DNA of 64,000 nucleotides from Oscillospiraceae bacterium MB24-C1 (GTDB lineage: Bacteria > Bacillota > Clostridia > Oscillospirales > Ruminococcaceae), in NCBI GenBank assembly GCA_030913685.1, contig CP133187.1, forward strand, positions 1,265,501 through 1,329,500. The letters run 5' to 3'. Made by a program: the position numbers and the translations under genes. The notes beneath the pieces were generated by a model, which was not told where the DNA came from, did not search any database, and saw nothing but the letters and a program-made list of their open reading frames with translations. How positions within the stretch are numbered: position 1 is the stretch's first letter; each line of letters starts with the position of its first letter. This document shows, in pieces, positions 9,900 to 17,837 of this stretch.

Positions 9900-10319
9900 T
9901 TAAAAGCCGAGTTCATCCATCGCTTCGGCTACCAGCTCGCTGGTCAGTTCAGCGTTGGATTTATCCCATCTAGCGGCGTCCCAAATTTCGGCTCGGTTTG
10001 AGACACCCACGACCGCCACCTCGCCAGTGAGCTGCGCATAATCGCGCAGCGCCTGCGGAATGAGTACACGGCCCTGCTTGTCCGGCTCGACGCACACCGC
10101 GCCCGCGAAGATAAATCGCTGTATAGCGCGCGCCTTGCTGATGGGAAGCGAGGCTGTCTGTTCCACTAGCTTGTCCCATTCGCTCATGCGATAAACAAAT
10201 AAGCAGTTATCCAGCCCCTTTGTAATGATGAAAGAGTCGCCTAAATCTTCGCGCAGCTTAGAAGGAAAGCTAACTCTACCCTTGGCGTCGATACTATGCC
10301 GATACTCGCCAATGAGCAT
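9900..10319 (-). CDS. mraZ: MraZ, dcw-cluster transcriptional regulator
   Basis: DNA-binding protein of the AbrB-like MraZ fold that controls its own dcw operon. The start chosen is the ATG at 10317-10319, giving the typical MLIGEYRHSIDAKGR N-terminus and 139 residues, with AAGGAGGAGG just upstream. A longer in-frame start at 10340 would add seven residues and bury the ribosome site. Both SpoVT/AbrB-like halves are recognisable (DAKGRVSFPSKLRE and DKQGRVLIPQALRD). Short repeats matching the MraZ target type lie just upstream of the promoter -10. Confidence 0.95.
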   Translation of the reverse strand: MLIGEYRHSIDAKGRVSFPSKLREDLGDSFIITKGLDNCLFVYRMSEWDKLVEQTASLPISKARAIQRFIFAGAVCVEPDKQGRVLIPQALRDYAQLTGEVAVVGVSNRAEIWDAARWDKSNAELTSELVAEAMDELGF

Positions 10320-10348
10320 TTTGCCTCCTCCTTTCACCACTTAAAGGG

Positions 10349-10380
10349 ATTATACACCCCAATTTACCACTCTTCACCAC
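10349..10380 (-). promoter_or_regulatory. mraZ promoter -10 with MraZ-type 10-bp direct repeats
   Basis: Read on the minus strand, the sequence has three G-rich boxes, GTGG (10377-10380), GTGG (10367-10370) and GGGG (10357-10360), exactly 10 bp apart, followed by TATAAT (10349-10354). A further GTGG lies at 10337-10340, on the same 10-bp phase. Known MraZ proteins bind short GTG/TGGG repeats at about 10-bp spacing in front of mraZ, so autoregulation is likely. No good -35 is visible. Confidence 0.7.
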
Positions 10381-10764
10381 TTTTATTCCATTATAAGTGG
10401 AGGGCCAAAAAAAATCAATAGCTAATTTCGCTTCAAAATTTCTTTTTTTATGTGACCATTTTCACCATGATTTGGCTTTATAATCACATTTTATACTTTT
10501 TTATGATTCTTGCTTACCACTTCTCTTAAAAAGCCTCCACATAAAACACGCAAGAAACTATTGACAAATCTTAAATTTGTTGCTTATGATCTTCGTCTTC
10601 TTGAAAATGAGACAGCATCTAAATTTAAACAAAAAGTCTTGTCAAGTCAGAACTTTAACAAATTTTTTATAACTCCATGCAACTTAAATGCCATAATTGC
10701 TATACTTTATATATTGGTGGTGTTACAATATAGAACGATCAAAGCAACAAGGGAGGTGCGCTGT
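10381..10764. other. Divergent intergenic region mraZ / LmbE operon
   Basis: AT-rich stretch of about 380 bp with no convincing gene. It holds the outer flank of the mraZ control region and, on the plus strand, a promoter candidate TTGACA (10561-10566) with an 18-bp spacer to TATGAT (10585-10590). That would give a leader of about 170 nt before the ATG at 10765. An open frame on the plus strand runs into the downstream gene from 10510 but its upstream part has no ribosome site and unlikely composition. Confidence 0.6.
10561..10590 (+). promoter_or_regulatory. Promoter candidate for the LmbE-GT2-NAGPA operon
   Basis: TTGACA at 10561-10566 and TATGAT at 10585-10590 with an 18-bp spacer form a good sigma-A type promoter reading toward the deacetylase gene. 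The predicted start near 10597 leaves a long untranslated leader with no recognised riboswitch. Confidence 0.55.
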
Positions 10765-12138
10765 ATGCGTAAAAGAATAACGCTTTTTGCAGTACTTTGC
10801 ACAATGGTGCTGCTAACCTTGACCTGCTCTGCAACACCCGCGCCTGCGGTGGTTCTTTCGCCGGATATTACCGTCTCGGACGGCAGTGAAATCTGGATGT
10901 TTGGCGATAACAACCGTACGACCAAACGCGCTTTTACCGACGGTGGCAGCCTGACACTCAAAAACAGCGATACCACCATGATCACTGGGCTTTACCTTGT
11001 TTGGGACGCACCCGCACCAGAGCGCTGCACCATTACGGTAGAAGGCAAAGAACCGATACAAACGCAGGGTTTTCTGCATGAATGGATCAATCTCGCCGAT
11101 TCAACTGGCGACACCATCACGTTGACCTGGGAGGGTTCGGCTACGCTGTGCGATGTCGTGGCGCTGGGTGGTTCCGACACACCTGACTGGGTACAGCTCT
11201 GGCGGCCTGCCGAAGGGGACTGCGATATTCTTGTGCTGCCCACCCATGCGGACGACGAGCACCTTTTCCTAGGCGGCGCGCTAGCGACGGCTACATCCAC
11301 CCCCGGTTGCGTGGTTCAGGTGGCCTATATGGTCAATCACAACGGCGAGTACTACCGCCCACACGAGCTGCTCAACGGTCTTTGGGCGATCGGTGTCGAC
11401 CGCTATCCCATCATCCCTGACTTCCCCGATGTCTACAGCGATTCTTTGGCGCACGCCAAGACCATCTATGACGAGCAGGAGATTTTGGATTATCAAATTT
11501 CACTCATCAATCGCTTTCGTCCGCAGGTAATCGTCGGGCATGACTTAAACGGCGAATACGGCCACGGTGCACACATGCTCAACGCGCATACACTTACCCA
11601 AGCTGTAGAGAAGGCGGCAGAGATGCCCGACGGCTGGAATACCCCCAAGCTTTATTTACATCTTTACAAAGAAAATCCGATCGTGCTGAATTTGGATACA
11701 CCGAAAACAAACGACGACGTCCCACGCGAAAAACTCATCGGGCTGACTCCTTTTGAAATAGCGCAGCTCGGATTTTCCGCACATAAGTCACAGCAGACCT
11801 TTTTTTCTGTGGAGCAGTCCGGCCCCTATGACTGCCGCAAATTAGGGTTATACCGCTCGGCGGTGGGCACGGATACGCAAAGCGATATTTTCGAACATAT
11901 CACTCTGCGCGCCAATCAGCCAGAGCCACAACCCGAACCGCAATCCATCCTCACGGAGGTCGTCCCAACCGATGCCCCTGCGCCGAGCAGGCCACCTGAA
12001 AAAGTGCAGTATTTGCCCGAAGCACAAAACGACCGGCTGTTTGCCTTTGTTGGCTCTCCGCTGGCCTTGACGCTTGCGCTGACGGGGTTACTGATCGCTG
12101 TATTGCTTTATATTATTTTTAGAAACAGGAGGGTTTGA
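10765..12138 (+). CDS. Secreted, membrane-anchored PIG-L/LmbE-family deacetylase
   Basis: Predicted zinc-dependent N-deacetylase of the PIG-L/LmbE fold acting outside the membrane, on an unknown sugar or glycolipid substrate. The ATG at 10765 follows GGGAGG and gives 457 residues beginning with a clear signal peptide (KRITLFAVLCTMVLLTLTCSA). The metal motif HADDE is at 161-165, and a second metal-binding block GHGAH includes His267 and His270. The C-terminus has a proline-rich linker, a hydrophobic helix and a basic RNRRV tail, so the catalytic domain should be tethered to the outer face. The next gene starts 5 bp after its stop, and the products suggest one surface-glycan pathway. Confidence 0.83.
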   Translation: MRKRITLFAVLCTMVLLTLTCSATPAPAVVLSPDITVSDGSEIWMFGDNNRTTKRAFTDGGSLTLKNSDTTMITGLYLVWDAPAPERCTITVEGKEPIQTQGFLHEWINLADSTGDTITLTWEGSATLCDVVALGGSDTPDWVQLWRPAEGDCDILVLPTHADDEHLFLGGALATATSTPGCVVQVAYMVNHNGEYYRPHELLNGLWAIGVDRYPIIPDFPDVYSDSLAHAKTIYDEQEILDYQISLINRFRPQVIVGHDLNGEYGHGAHMLNAHTLTQAVEKAAEMPDGWNTPKLYLHLYKENPIVLNLDTPKTNDDVPREKLIGLTPFEIAQLGFSAHKSQQTFFSVEQSGPYDCRKLGLYRSAVGTDTQSDIFEHITLRANQPEPQPEPQSILTEVVPTDAPAPSRPPEKVQYLPEAQNDRLFAFVGSPLALTLALTGLLIAVLLYIIFRNRRV

Positions 12139-12143
12139 CGACA

Positions 12144-13208
12144 ATGTCGGCTTTTGATAAGATTGCTGTTGTAATCCCCTCTCTAAACCCCGATGATAAA
12201 CTACTTGGCGTAGTTGACGGGCTGATTTCGCGCGGGTTTTGTGACCTTATTGTGGTCAACGACGGCAGCGCCTCCAACAAAACTTCTTATTTTAATACGA
12301 TTGCCACTTTTCCCGAATGCACCGTGCTGACCCACGAAACGAACCGCGGTAAGGGCCGGGCACTTAAAACTGCCTTCGCTTACATTCTGGAGCACCGCCC
12401 GGACTGTATAGGCGCAGTGACAGTAGACGGCGACAACCAGCACCACCCCGATGATGTCGTGGCGCTGGCCAAGGCGCTGATTAAAAATGACTCCGCTTTG
12501 ATTTTGGGCGTGCGCGATTTCTCGCAGCCGGATGTGCCTGTGCGCAGCCGTTTAGGCAACCGCATCACCGCGCTGGTATTCAAGTTGCTTTGTAAACAGA
12601 AATTTTCGGATACACAAACCGGGCTACGGGCTATTCCGCGTAAAATGCTGCCCAACCTATTAACCCTGGCGGGCGAACGGTTCGACTTTGAAACCAACAT
12701 GCTGCTTTTTTTAAATAAAACCCGCACACCGGTACAAGAAATCAAAATACAAACCATATATCTTGAGGAAAATGCCAGTTCGCATTTTCATGCTATTTTT
12801 GACTCTTTGAGCATTCTGCGACTCATATTCACTTTTGCGTTTTCATCGGGAATTAGCGCTGCACTGGATCTGGGCTGCTATTGGCTGACCATCACACTGC
12901 TGAAAGCGCTACCCCTACGAGAGCGGGTGCTAATCGCTACGATCGTTTCCCGTGCGATATCCTCTGCCGTCAACTTTTCGTTTAACCGAAAGGCGGTGTT
13001 TAGCAGCAACAGCGCACTCTCTCGCGCCCTTCCACGTTATTACCTGCTATGCTTCTTCCAGTTTATCTGCTCATGGGTGGGTGTCTGGGGCTTAACGCTC
13101 ATCATCGGTGGCAGTTCCGTGTTGGCCAAAATCATCATAGACACGTTACTATTTTTCGCCAGCTTTAACATTCAACGCCACTGGGTGTTCTCAGAGCAAA
13201 GTGAATAA
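12144..13208 (+). CDS. Family 2 glycosyltransferase fused to a GtrA-type membrane domain
   Basis: The 354-residue product has an N-terminal GT2 (GT-A) domain with VVIPSLNPDD at the nucleotide site and VDGDNQHHPDD as the DxD region, resembling polyprenyl-phosphate sugar transferases. The C-terminal ~130 residues hold about four membrane helices with the GtrA features SRAISSAVNFSFNRKAVF and QRHWVF. GtrA domains are thought to move or position undecaprenyl-linked sugars. ATG 12144 is preferred over the in-frame TTG at 12135 because AGGAGG (12128-12133) is correctly spaced only for the ATG. It lies between the deacetylase and the glycosidase gene with short gaps. Confidence 0.88.
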   Translation: MSAFDKIAVVIPSLNPDDKLLGVVDGLISRGFCDLIVVNDGSASNKTSYFNTIATFPECTVLTHETNRGKGRALKTAFAYILEHRPDCIGAVTVDGDNQHHPDDVVALAKALIKNDSALILGVRDFSQPDVPVRSRLGNRITALVFKLLCKQKFSDTQTGLRAIPRKMLPNLLTLAGERFDFETNMLLFLNKTRTPVQEIKIQTIYLEENASSHFHAIFDSLSILRLIFTFAFSSGISAALDLGCYWLTITLLKALPLRERVLIATIVSRAISSAVNFSFNRKAVFSSNSALSRALPRYYLLCFFQFICSWVGVWGLTLIIGGSSVLAKIIIDTLLFFASFNIQRHWVFSEQSE

Positions 13209-13235
13209 ATCCCACCAAAGGAGGCTACGCCCTAT

Positions 13236-14228
13236 ATGGCAAAAGGCGTATTTATAAAAGGCTTAATATGCCTTGGCATTATGCTATTCTGGGGGTTGTT
13301 TTTTCTTTTCGGCGCTTCTGCTGTCGTCTTTCGCGGTCCTTCACCCGCGGCACGCGATCTTGCGGTATCAACCCTGATGGAAACAAGCGCCGCCAAGTTT
13401 GTGGTTCGTCTTTTTCTTTCGGAAGAGGAAATCGACATAATACTGGCCAAAAATGCTGTGGTAATATCGGATGCGGTAACCGACTCCGATTTGGTGCATA
13501 TCCCAGATCAAAAGGATCGCTTTAATTTGGATGCTATTACCATTGAGGATGTCTCAGGCCCGACATTTAAGGGGAAAATGATGGTTGTCAACGACCCCGC
13601 TCGGCTTTATGTTGCCACACCCGCAGCTTTTGGGTTGGAGAGCGGCGGCCTGCGGGTAGAAGAAATGGTCAAGCGCGATGGTGCTGCCGCCGGCGTCAAT
13701 GCAGGTGGCTTTGCAGATGAAAACGGTGTAGGCAACGGCGGTACCCCGTTGGGCATTGTCATTCAAAATGGTGTGCTCACCTTCGGCGACCCCGCAGCCC
13801 ACTCCATCGTTATTGGTTTTGACCGCGAAAACAAACTGGTAGTCGGATCCATGACTGGGGATCAGGCGCTGGCTCGCGGCGTACGCGACGCCGTCAGCTT
13901 CATCACCCCGGCGCTGATTGTCAACGGAAAAGCCGCCAATATTCTTGGAACCGGCGGCGGTCTGAATCCGCGCACCGCCATCGGTCAGAGAGCCGACGGT
14001 GCAGTGCTATTGCTGGTTATAGACGGCAGGCAGGCGCACAGTATCGGCGCTAATTACAAAGATTTAATCGACGTCATGCTGCAGTATGGCGCCGTCAACG
14101 CCGCCAATCTCGACGGTGGTTCTTCCACTTTAATGGTCTATAATGATGAAATTCTCAATGTCTGTGCTTCACTTTACGGATCTCGCAAGCTACCAACTGC
14201 CATTTTAGTAAAGCAGGTGGCATCATGA
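13236..14228 (+). CDS. Phosphodiester glycosidase (NAGPA) family protein
   Basis: A 330-residue protein with an N-terminal signal anchor (KGLICLGIMLFWGLFFLFGAS) and an extracytoplasmic domain of the NAGPA/phosphodiester glycosidase family. The family hallmarks NAGGF near residue 147 and NLDGGSSTLMVYND near the C-terminus are present. Human NAGPA removes GlcNAc from a phosphodiester, and bacterial members lie in exopolysaccharide loci; the local substrate is unknown. AAAGGAGG precedes the ATG. It overlaps the next gene by 4 bp (ATGA), which argues for co-translation. Confidence 0.85.
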   Translation: MAKGVFIKGLICLGIMLFWGLFFLFGASAVVFRGPSPAARDLAVSTLMETSAAKFVVRLFLSEEEIDIILAKNAVVISDAVTDSDLVHIPDQKDRFNLDAITIEDVSGPTFKGKMMVVNDPARLYVATPAAFGLESGGLRVEEMVKRDGAAAGVNAGGFADENGVGNGGTPLGIVIQNGVLTFGDPAAHSIVIGFDRENKLVVGSMTGDQALARGVRDAVSFITPALIVNGKAANILGTGGGLNPRTAIGQRADGAVLLLVIDGRQAHSIGANYKDLIDVMLQYGAVNAANLDGGSSTLMVYNDEILNVCASLYGSRKLPTAILVKQVAS

Positions 14229-15283
14229 AAACAAAAGTAGCCTCTGAAATCAACTATATTTTTGTTGTTTTTGCGTTGATGTTGCATGCATTTTGCGCTG
14301 CGCTGGCCGTCGGTGGCATGGTGCGTGTTTACAATATCGCTTTAGCTTATGAACATTCCCGCCCAGAATATATGGCGCAAAATGTGCTATCACTCTTTGA
14401 AGAAAAGCGTTTTGAAGAAATTATAAGTCTGGGTCAGGTGCCGCTTTCTGAGTTAGAAACAGCCGAAAGCTTTGCTCGTGCGGCTCAAAAAAGCTATAAC
14501 GGCGGCGAGTTTTCAATCTCTCGGAGCGGCGAAAACAGTTGGCAGATCGACTGCGGCGATAAGCCGGTGGCAACGCTTTTGCTGCACTGCCAAAAAGGCG
14601 GTGGTCGTCACGGTATGGATATCTGGAGTACCGAACGACTGGATGTGCTTTCTCCCACACCGCAAAGCTATACGATACAGACGCCACCATCTGTACACTT
14701 ATTTGTCAACGGCGTTGAACCGGATGACAGCGTGCTTGTGACGGATACCCAAACCACAAGCCCATTTGGCACACTGCCGGATGCACTCGCTCCAGCAGCA
14801 GCTAAGGTCTATCGATTTGATGGTCTTTTTTTACCCCCGGAGGTTACGGCTTCCGCCAACAACGGCGTCGCCTGTTCAGTCTCACAGTTTGAAAACAGCA
14901 TTTCGGTCTGTCTTTCGCCCAGCGAACAGGTGATTGCACAGCTGTCTGAGTTCGGTGAACAGGCGGCTTGCGCCTACGCCAAATACATCACCAATGATGC
15001 CACGCTGGATGAGGTGCTGCCATTTTTCTTGCCCGAATCGAGCTATTACACTCATTTGAGGCAGTTTTATAACGGCTGGTATAATGCGCACGACCAATAT
15101 GCTTTTAAAAATGCTAAATTTTCCAACTGGAGCGCCTTTGATGATCGACATGTTTCTTGTGATATTTCATTTGATTATTGGATCAAGATGAGCCGTCATG
15201 AATATACATACCCATCAAAATACACGATGTATTTTGTGTTAGGCAATAATGGTTGGCGGGTGGCTAATCTCGTAGTGCTCTAA
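14225..15283 (+). CDS. TcaA-like membrane-anchored protein of unknown function
   Basis: I do not recognise a named family with certainty. The 352-residue product has one N-terminal membrane helix (about 10-35) and an extracytoplasmic remainder. A middle stretch around SVHLFVNGVEPDD resembles the repeated FVNG domains of TcaA/YvbJ-type proteins. The last ~110 residues, rich in aromatic residues and ending in GNNGWRVANLVVL, look like an NTF2-like fold, also found at the C-terminus of TcaA. It overlaps the NAGPA-family gene by 4 bp, so it belongs to the same surface operon. Function is open; glycan sensing or assembly is a guess from context. Confidence 0.6.
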   Translation: MKTKVASEINYIFVVFALMLHAFCAALAVGGMVRVYNIALAYEHSRPEYMAQNVLSLFEEKRFEEIISLGQVPLSELETAESFARAAQKSYNGGEFSISRSGENSWQIDCGDKPVATLLLHCQKGGGRHGMDIWSTERLDVLSPTPQSYTIQTPPSVHLFVNGVEPDDSVLVTDTQTTSPFGTLPDALAPAAAKVYRFDGLFLPPEVTASANNGVACSVSQFENSISVCLSPSEQVIAQLSEFGEQAACAYAKYITNDATLDEVLPFFLPESSYYTHLRQFYNGWYNAHDQYAFKNAKFSNWSAFDDRHVSCDISFDYWIKMSRHEYTYPSKYTMYFVLGNNGWRVANLVVL

Positions 15284-15303
15284 AATAATACAATTTTAAA
15301 AAC

Positions 15304-15340
15304 AGCGCCGCTCAATGAAATGAGGGGCGCTATCATTTTC
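15304..15340 (+). terminator. Terminator after the LmbE-GT2-NAGPA operon
   Basis: AGCGCC(g)CTCA / TGAG(g)GGCGCT forms a 10-bp hairpin with one internal mismatch and a six-base loop, followed by a loose T-rich stretch. It lies 20 bp after the stop of the TcaA-like gene. Confidence 0.6.
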
Positions 15341-15758
15341 ATCAGCACTATAAGTGCTACTACAGGTACCGTTTTTCATATGCAAAACACCCCAGCGCAA
15401 TAAGGCAGAATTTGGGTATAAAAAACTAATGTGTAGTCAAAAATTTCCAACGATAAAGCGCTTTTGCTTGTTATCGGCCGGATTCGTATTTTTGCTCAGC
15501 CGACATCTGTATTTTTAGAATATAAACCTTTGGAATCTTAGTTTCTCATCTCCGTTATGCGCGTCAATATTAGAGCGGAAATGGCTGTAAACTTATCGAT
15601 TATGTTGAAATAGCTAGATTACCTGACGGAACATGGCATTTTGTTTGTAATATATTCCTTTTTCACTTTTCATAGGATTTAAATTGTGCTATACTTATTT
15701 GCGTTAAATGCCTTTATAACGGCTGATAGAAAATTTCATTATGAGGTGAAGCAAAACT
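15341..15758. other. Intergenic region before sortase B
   Basis: About 420 bp with many stops and no supported gene. Near its end, TTTTCA and TATACT (15690-15695) with a 17-bp spacer form a moderate promoter for the sortase gene; AGGTGA precedes the ATG. I see no other clear element. Confidence 0.5.
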
Positions 15759-16808
15759 ATGGCAAAGAACCGTATGGCAAAAAAGTCGCCTATGTCCTCC
15801 ATCGTCATCGTCGCCCTTGCACTGCTGATATTCATTGTAGCTGTCAGCATCGGGGTATCGCTTTTGAAGAAAAGTGACGTCACTGAGAAACCCTCCTCCA
15901 GTACATCGGAATCGATCAGTGAACCTTCGTCCTCTTCTGATGTATCTGAGAGCGAACCCGAATCCTCCTCTTCTAGCGAGAGCGAGCCCGCTTCCTCTTC
16001 TGAAGCATCTTCCTCCTCTCCAGCATCCTCGAGCAACGTCGCAACCTCTTCTTCCAAGGCATCTTCCTCCACAGCAGCTGTTTCCAACACTCTGCCAGCA
16101 ACGTTTGACCCTACTATCATGGGCGCCAGCGGCAAGGCCAATATTCCAAGCTACAAGCAAATTAACGCCGATGTTAAGGCCTGGCTCAAGATTCCGGGCA
16201 CCAACATTAACTACCCTGTTTTGCAAAGCGCCAGCGGTTATAACCCTCATTACTATTTGGATAAAAATATTTATCGGCAGACCAGCCGAGATGGTGTGAT
16301 TTACGCCGGTTCTACCTGTAAATTTGGAACCGGATCTGCCGGTCTCTCTAAAAACACCGTGCTGTTTGGTCATAACTGGACCAACTACTCGGCAGCACCG
16401 CGTATTGGCAATGCCAGCGATGTGATGTTTGGGCAGTTGGCTGCCTATCACTATCTCAACTTTGCCAAAGCCTACCCCTACCTCTGGTTCTCTACCGAGT
16501 CACAGGAGATGACCTGGGTGATTTTTGCAGCTTTCTATACCGACGTTTCGTTTAACTACATTGAGCCCAACCCCACTGACGCGGGCTTTTCCGCCATCAT
16601 CAGCGGCGCCAAGGCACGTAGCCGACACAACTTTAATATTGAGGTTTCCACCAGCGATAAGATCTTAACCATGTCCACCTGCACCAGAGCATACGGCTCA
16701 AGCGACAAGCAGCGCTTTGTTGTCATGGCTCGTCTGTTGCGCAGCGGCGAGACCCTAAAGGAAGTCGGTGTTACCACCAATCCCAACCCCGTTCTTCCGA
16801 ATCTTTAA
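15759..16808 (+). CDS. srtB: Class B sortase with serine-rich linker
   Basis: Membrane-anchored transpeptidase that links surface proteins carrying a C-terminal sorting signal to the wall. The 349-residue protein has an N-terminal membrane anchor (residues 13-36), then about 75 residues almost entirely Ser, Glu, Pro and Ala, acting as a wall-spanning spacer, then the sortase domain. Catalytic residues are all present: His205 in FGHNW, Cys308 in TMSTC and Arg319 in KQRFVV. The fold order and the IPGTNINYPVLQ motif place it in class B. No candidate substrate with a sorting signal lies nearby. The cupin gene follows after 13 bp. Confidence 0.92.
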   Translation: MAKNRMAKKSPMSSIVIVALALLIFIVAVSIGVSLLKKSDVTEKPSSSTSESISEPSSSSDVSESEPESSSSSESEPASSSEASSSSPASSSNVATSSSKASSSTAAVSNTLPATFDPTIMGASGKANIPSYKQINADVKAWLKIPGTNINYPVLQSASGYNPHYYLDKNIYRQTSRDGVIYAGSTCKFGTGSAGLSKNTVLFGHNWTNYSAAPRIGNASDVMFGQLAAYHYLNFAKAYPYLWFSTESQEMTWVIFAAFYTDVSFNYIEPNPTDAGFSAIISGAKARSRHNFNIEVSTSDKILTMSTCTRAYGSSDKQRFVVMARLLRSGETLKEVGVTTNPNPVLPNL

Positions 16809-16821
16809 GAGGTGAAATAAT

Positions 16822-17184
16822 ATGATATATCGTCATTCTGAACGCCAGGCCACTGTTGTTCCTGCGCAGAAAGCAGGCACGCCAGATTTTAACAAGCTTG
16901 AGATTACGCCGGCAAAAGACCTGCTCGGCGCTGGGAAATTACTTTCTCAGATTACGCTGCCACCTGGGGCACTGATTGCCGAACACGCCCACAACGACGA
17001 ATATGAGGTTTATCTTATTATGGCCGGTGAAGGTGAATATCACGACAACGGCACCGTCGTCAAGGTTTTTCCAGGGGATGTTGCCCTCTGCCGCAGCGGT
17101 GAAAAGCACTGCCTGATCAATACCAGCAACAGCGATTTGACCTTTATGGCGTTTATCGGTTTTCCAAACCCCGAAAAGCAGTAA
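16822..17184 (+). CDS. Small single-domain cupin protein
   Basis: The 120-residue product is one cupin barrel. The metal-ligand pattern of cupin motif 1 is visible as EHAHNDEYEVYLIMAGEGEY, and motif 2 as PGDVALCRSGEKHCL. Small cupins of this kind act as sugar isomerases, dioxygenases or ligand sensors, and sequence alone does not choose. It follows sortase B by 13 bp with AAGAGGTGA before its ATG, so it is probably co-transcribed. A strong terminator ends the unit. Confidence 0.8.
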   Translation: MIYRHSERQATVVPAQKAGTPDFNKLEITPAKDLLGAGKLLSQITLPPGALIAEHAHNDEYEVYLIMAGEGEYHDNGTVVKVFPGDVALCRSGEKHCLINTSNSDLTFMAFIGFPNPEKQ

Positions 17185-17205
17185 TTTTTATAAAAATTAA
17201 AAAAC

Positions 17206-17246
17206 AAGCGCTGCTGCGGAAATTAAATTTCGCAGCAGCGCTTTTC
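17206..17246 (+). terminator. Terminator after the cupin gene
   Basis: A perfect 13-bp stem, AAGCGCTGCTGCG paired with CGCAGCAGCGCTT (17231-17243), closes a short AT loop and ends in TTTTC. It separates the sortase-cupin unit from the uracil permease leader. Confidence 0.85.
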
Positions 17247-17333
17247 TCTGGTATTTTTAAACGCATTTTTTCGCCGTACATTACATGCATTATTGCAGGA
17301 TGATCAAACATTTTTAGGTCAAACTTTTAAAGG

Positions 17334-17347
17334 GTTGTCGCTACAAC
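17334..17347. promoter_or_regulatory. GTTGT-N4-ACAAC palindrome
   Basis: Exact inverted repeat GTTGT(cgct)ACAAC. The same half-sites with the same 4-bp spacing recur at 39482-39495 in front of the Crp/Fnr-type regulator. No start codon lies near this copy, which is about 110 bp upstream of the uraA promoter, so its role here is uncertain. Confidence 0.35.
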
Positions 17348-17456
17348 AATTTGCAACTTTCATCCATTAGGTCTGACAAATTTCTATCTAAATCACATCT
17401 TTTCTTTGTGCATTAACGAAAATTTGCAGTTTTTCAATACATTTTGGTCAAAATAG

Positions 17457-17485
17457 TTGCGAAACGAGTTTTGTTTTGGTATGAT
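17457..17485 (+). promoter_or_regulatory. uraA leader promoter with extended -10
   Basis: TTGCGA (17457-17462), a 17-bp spacer and TGG-TATGAT (-10 at 17480-17485, with the TGN extension) form a good promoter. The start near 17492 puts the leader peptide gene and attenuator in the first 170 nt of the transcript. A hairpin with six following T residues lies at 17504-17532, before the leader ribosome site. Confidence 0.65.
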
Positions 17486-17549
17486 GTTGTGCAGCAAGAA
17501 ACACGCGGCTAAAAAATTAGTTCGCGTTTTTTGAAAAGGAGGGGATCAC

Positions 17550-17642
17550 ATGGCGCGCCATCTGAAGACGAGGATTTCGATTTCGTTGTCTGTGCTATTC
17601 TTTCCCCATTTTTCCTGCCGGCATCTTGGCTTTCTTTTTTAA
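17550..17642 (+). CDS. Leader peptide of the uracil permease attenuator
   Basis: A 30-codon frame starts with ATG at 17550 behind a very strong ribosome site (AAAAGGAGGGG) and stops at TAA 17640-17642. The second half is encoded by an unusually T-rich tract and contains many Phe codons. Its last seven or so codons lie inside the 5' arm and loop of an intrinsic terminator. A ribosome reaching the stop codon would block formation of that hairpin. The arrangement matches the E. coli pyrBI leader, where ribosome-polymerase coupling responds to UTP. The peptide itself probably has no function beyond being translated. It is too short for ordinary gene calling. Confidence 0.7.
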   Translation: MARHLKTRISISLSVLFFPHFSCRHLGFLF

Positions 17643-17661
17643 AGCCATAGATGCTTTTTTT
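17621..17661 (+). terminator. Attenuator terminator in the uraA leader
   Basis: Two six-bp stems stack, GCATCT with AGATGC (17649-17654) and GGCTTT with AAAGCC (17641-17646), separated by a small bulge and followed by seven T residues (17655-17661). It lies 176 bp before the uraA start, overlaps the end of the leader peptide frame and must be read through for permease expression. Confidence 0.8.
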
Positions 17662-17837
17662 ATGGGCTGAGGCAACTAGGTTTTCCTTCGGCTTAGAATG
17701 TTTAAAACTCAACGCATTTTTGCCAAAAGGGCGCATCAGATCCGTATATCGGAAACGCTGAAAGTGGCGGTCAGGTGACCGCTGGGCTTCCCTTATGTAA
17801 AAATGTTGTAAATTGAGATAGAAAAGGAGAAATTTTG
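17662..17837 (+). other. Distal part of the uraA leader
   Basis: About 175 bp with no gene. A perfect hairpin GCGGTC-AGGT-GACCGC (17767-17782) without a T tract lies midway. No PyrR-binding consensus is recognisable. AAGGAG at 17824-17829 is the uraA ribosome site. Confidence 0.5.

Noticed and set aside
15714-16451. 245- and 145-residue minus-strand open frames
   Set aside because: They are produced by the Ser/Glu codon repeats of the sortase linker read in reverse, giving Gly/Arg- and Glu-rich nonsense proteins.
17509-17736. 75-residue minus-strand open frame in the uraA leader
   Set aside because: No ribosome site; the region is better explained as a plus-strand leader with peptide gene and attenuator.
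17457-17837. PyrR-binding attenuator or purine riboswitch before uraA
   Set aside because: No PyrR loop consensus and no purine aptamer core could be found; the leader-peptide arrangement explains the terminator better.
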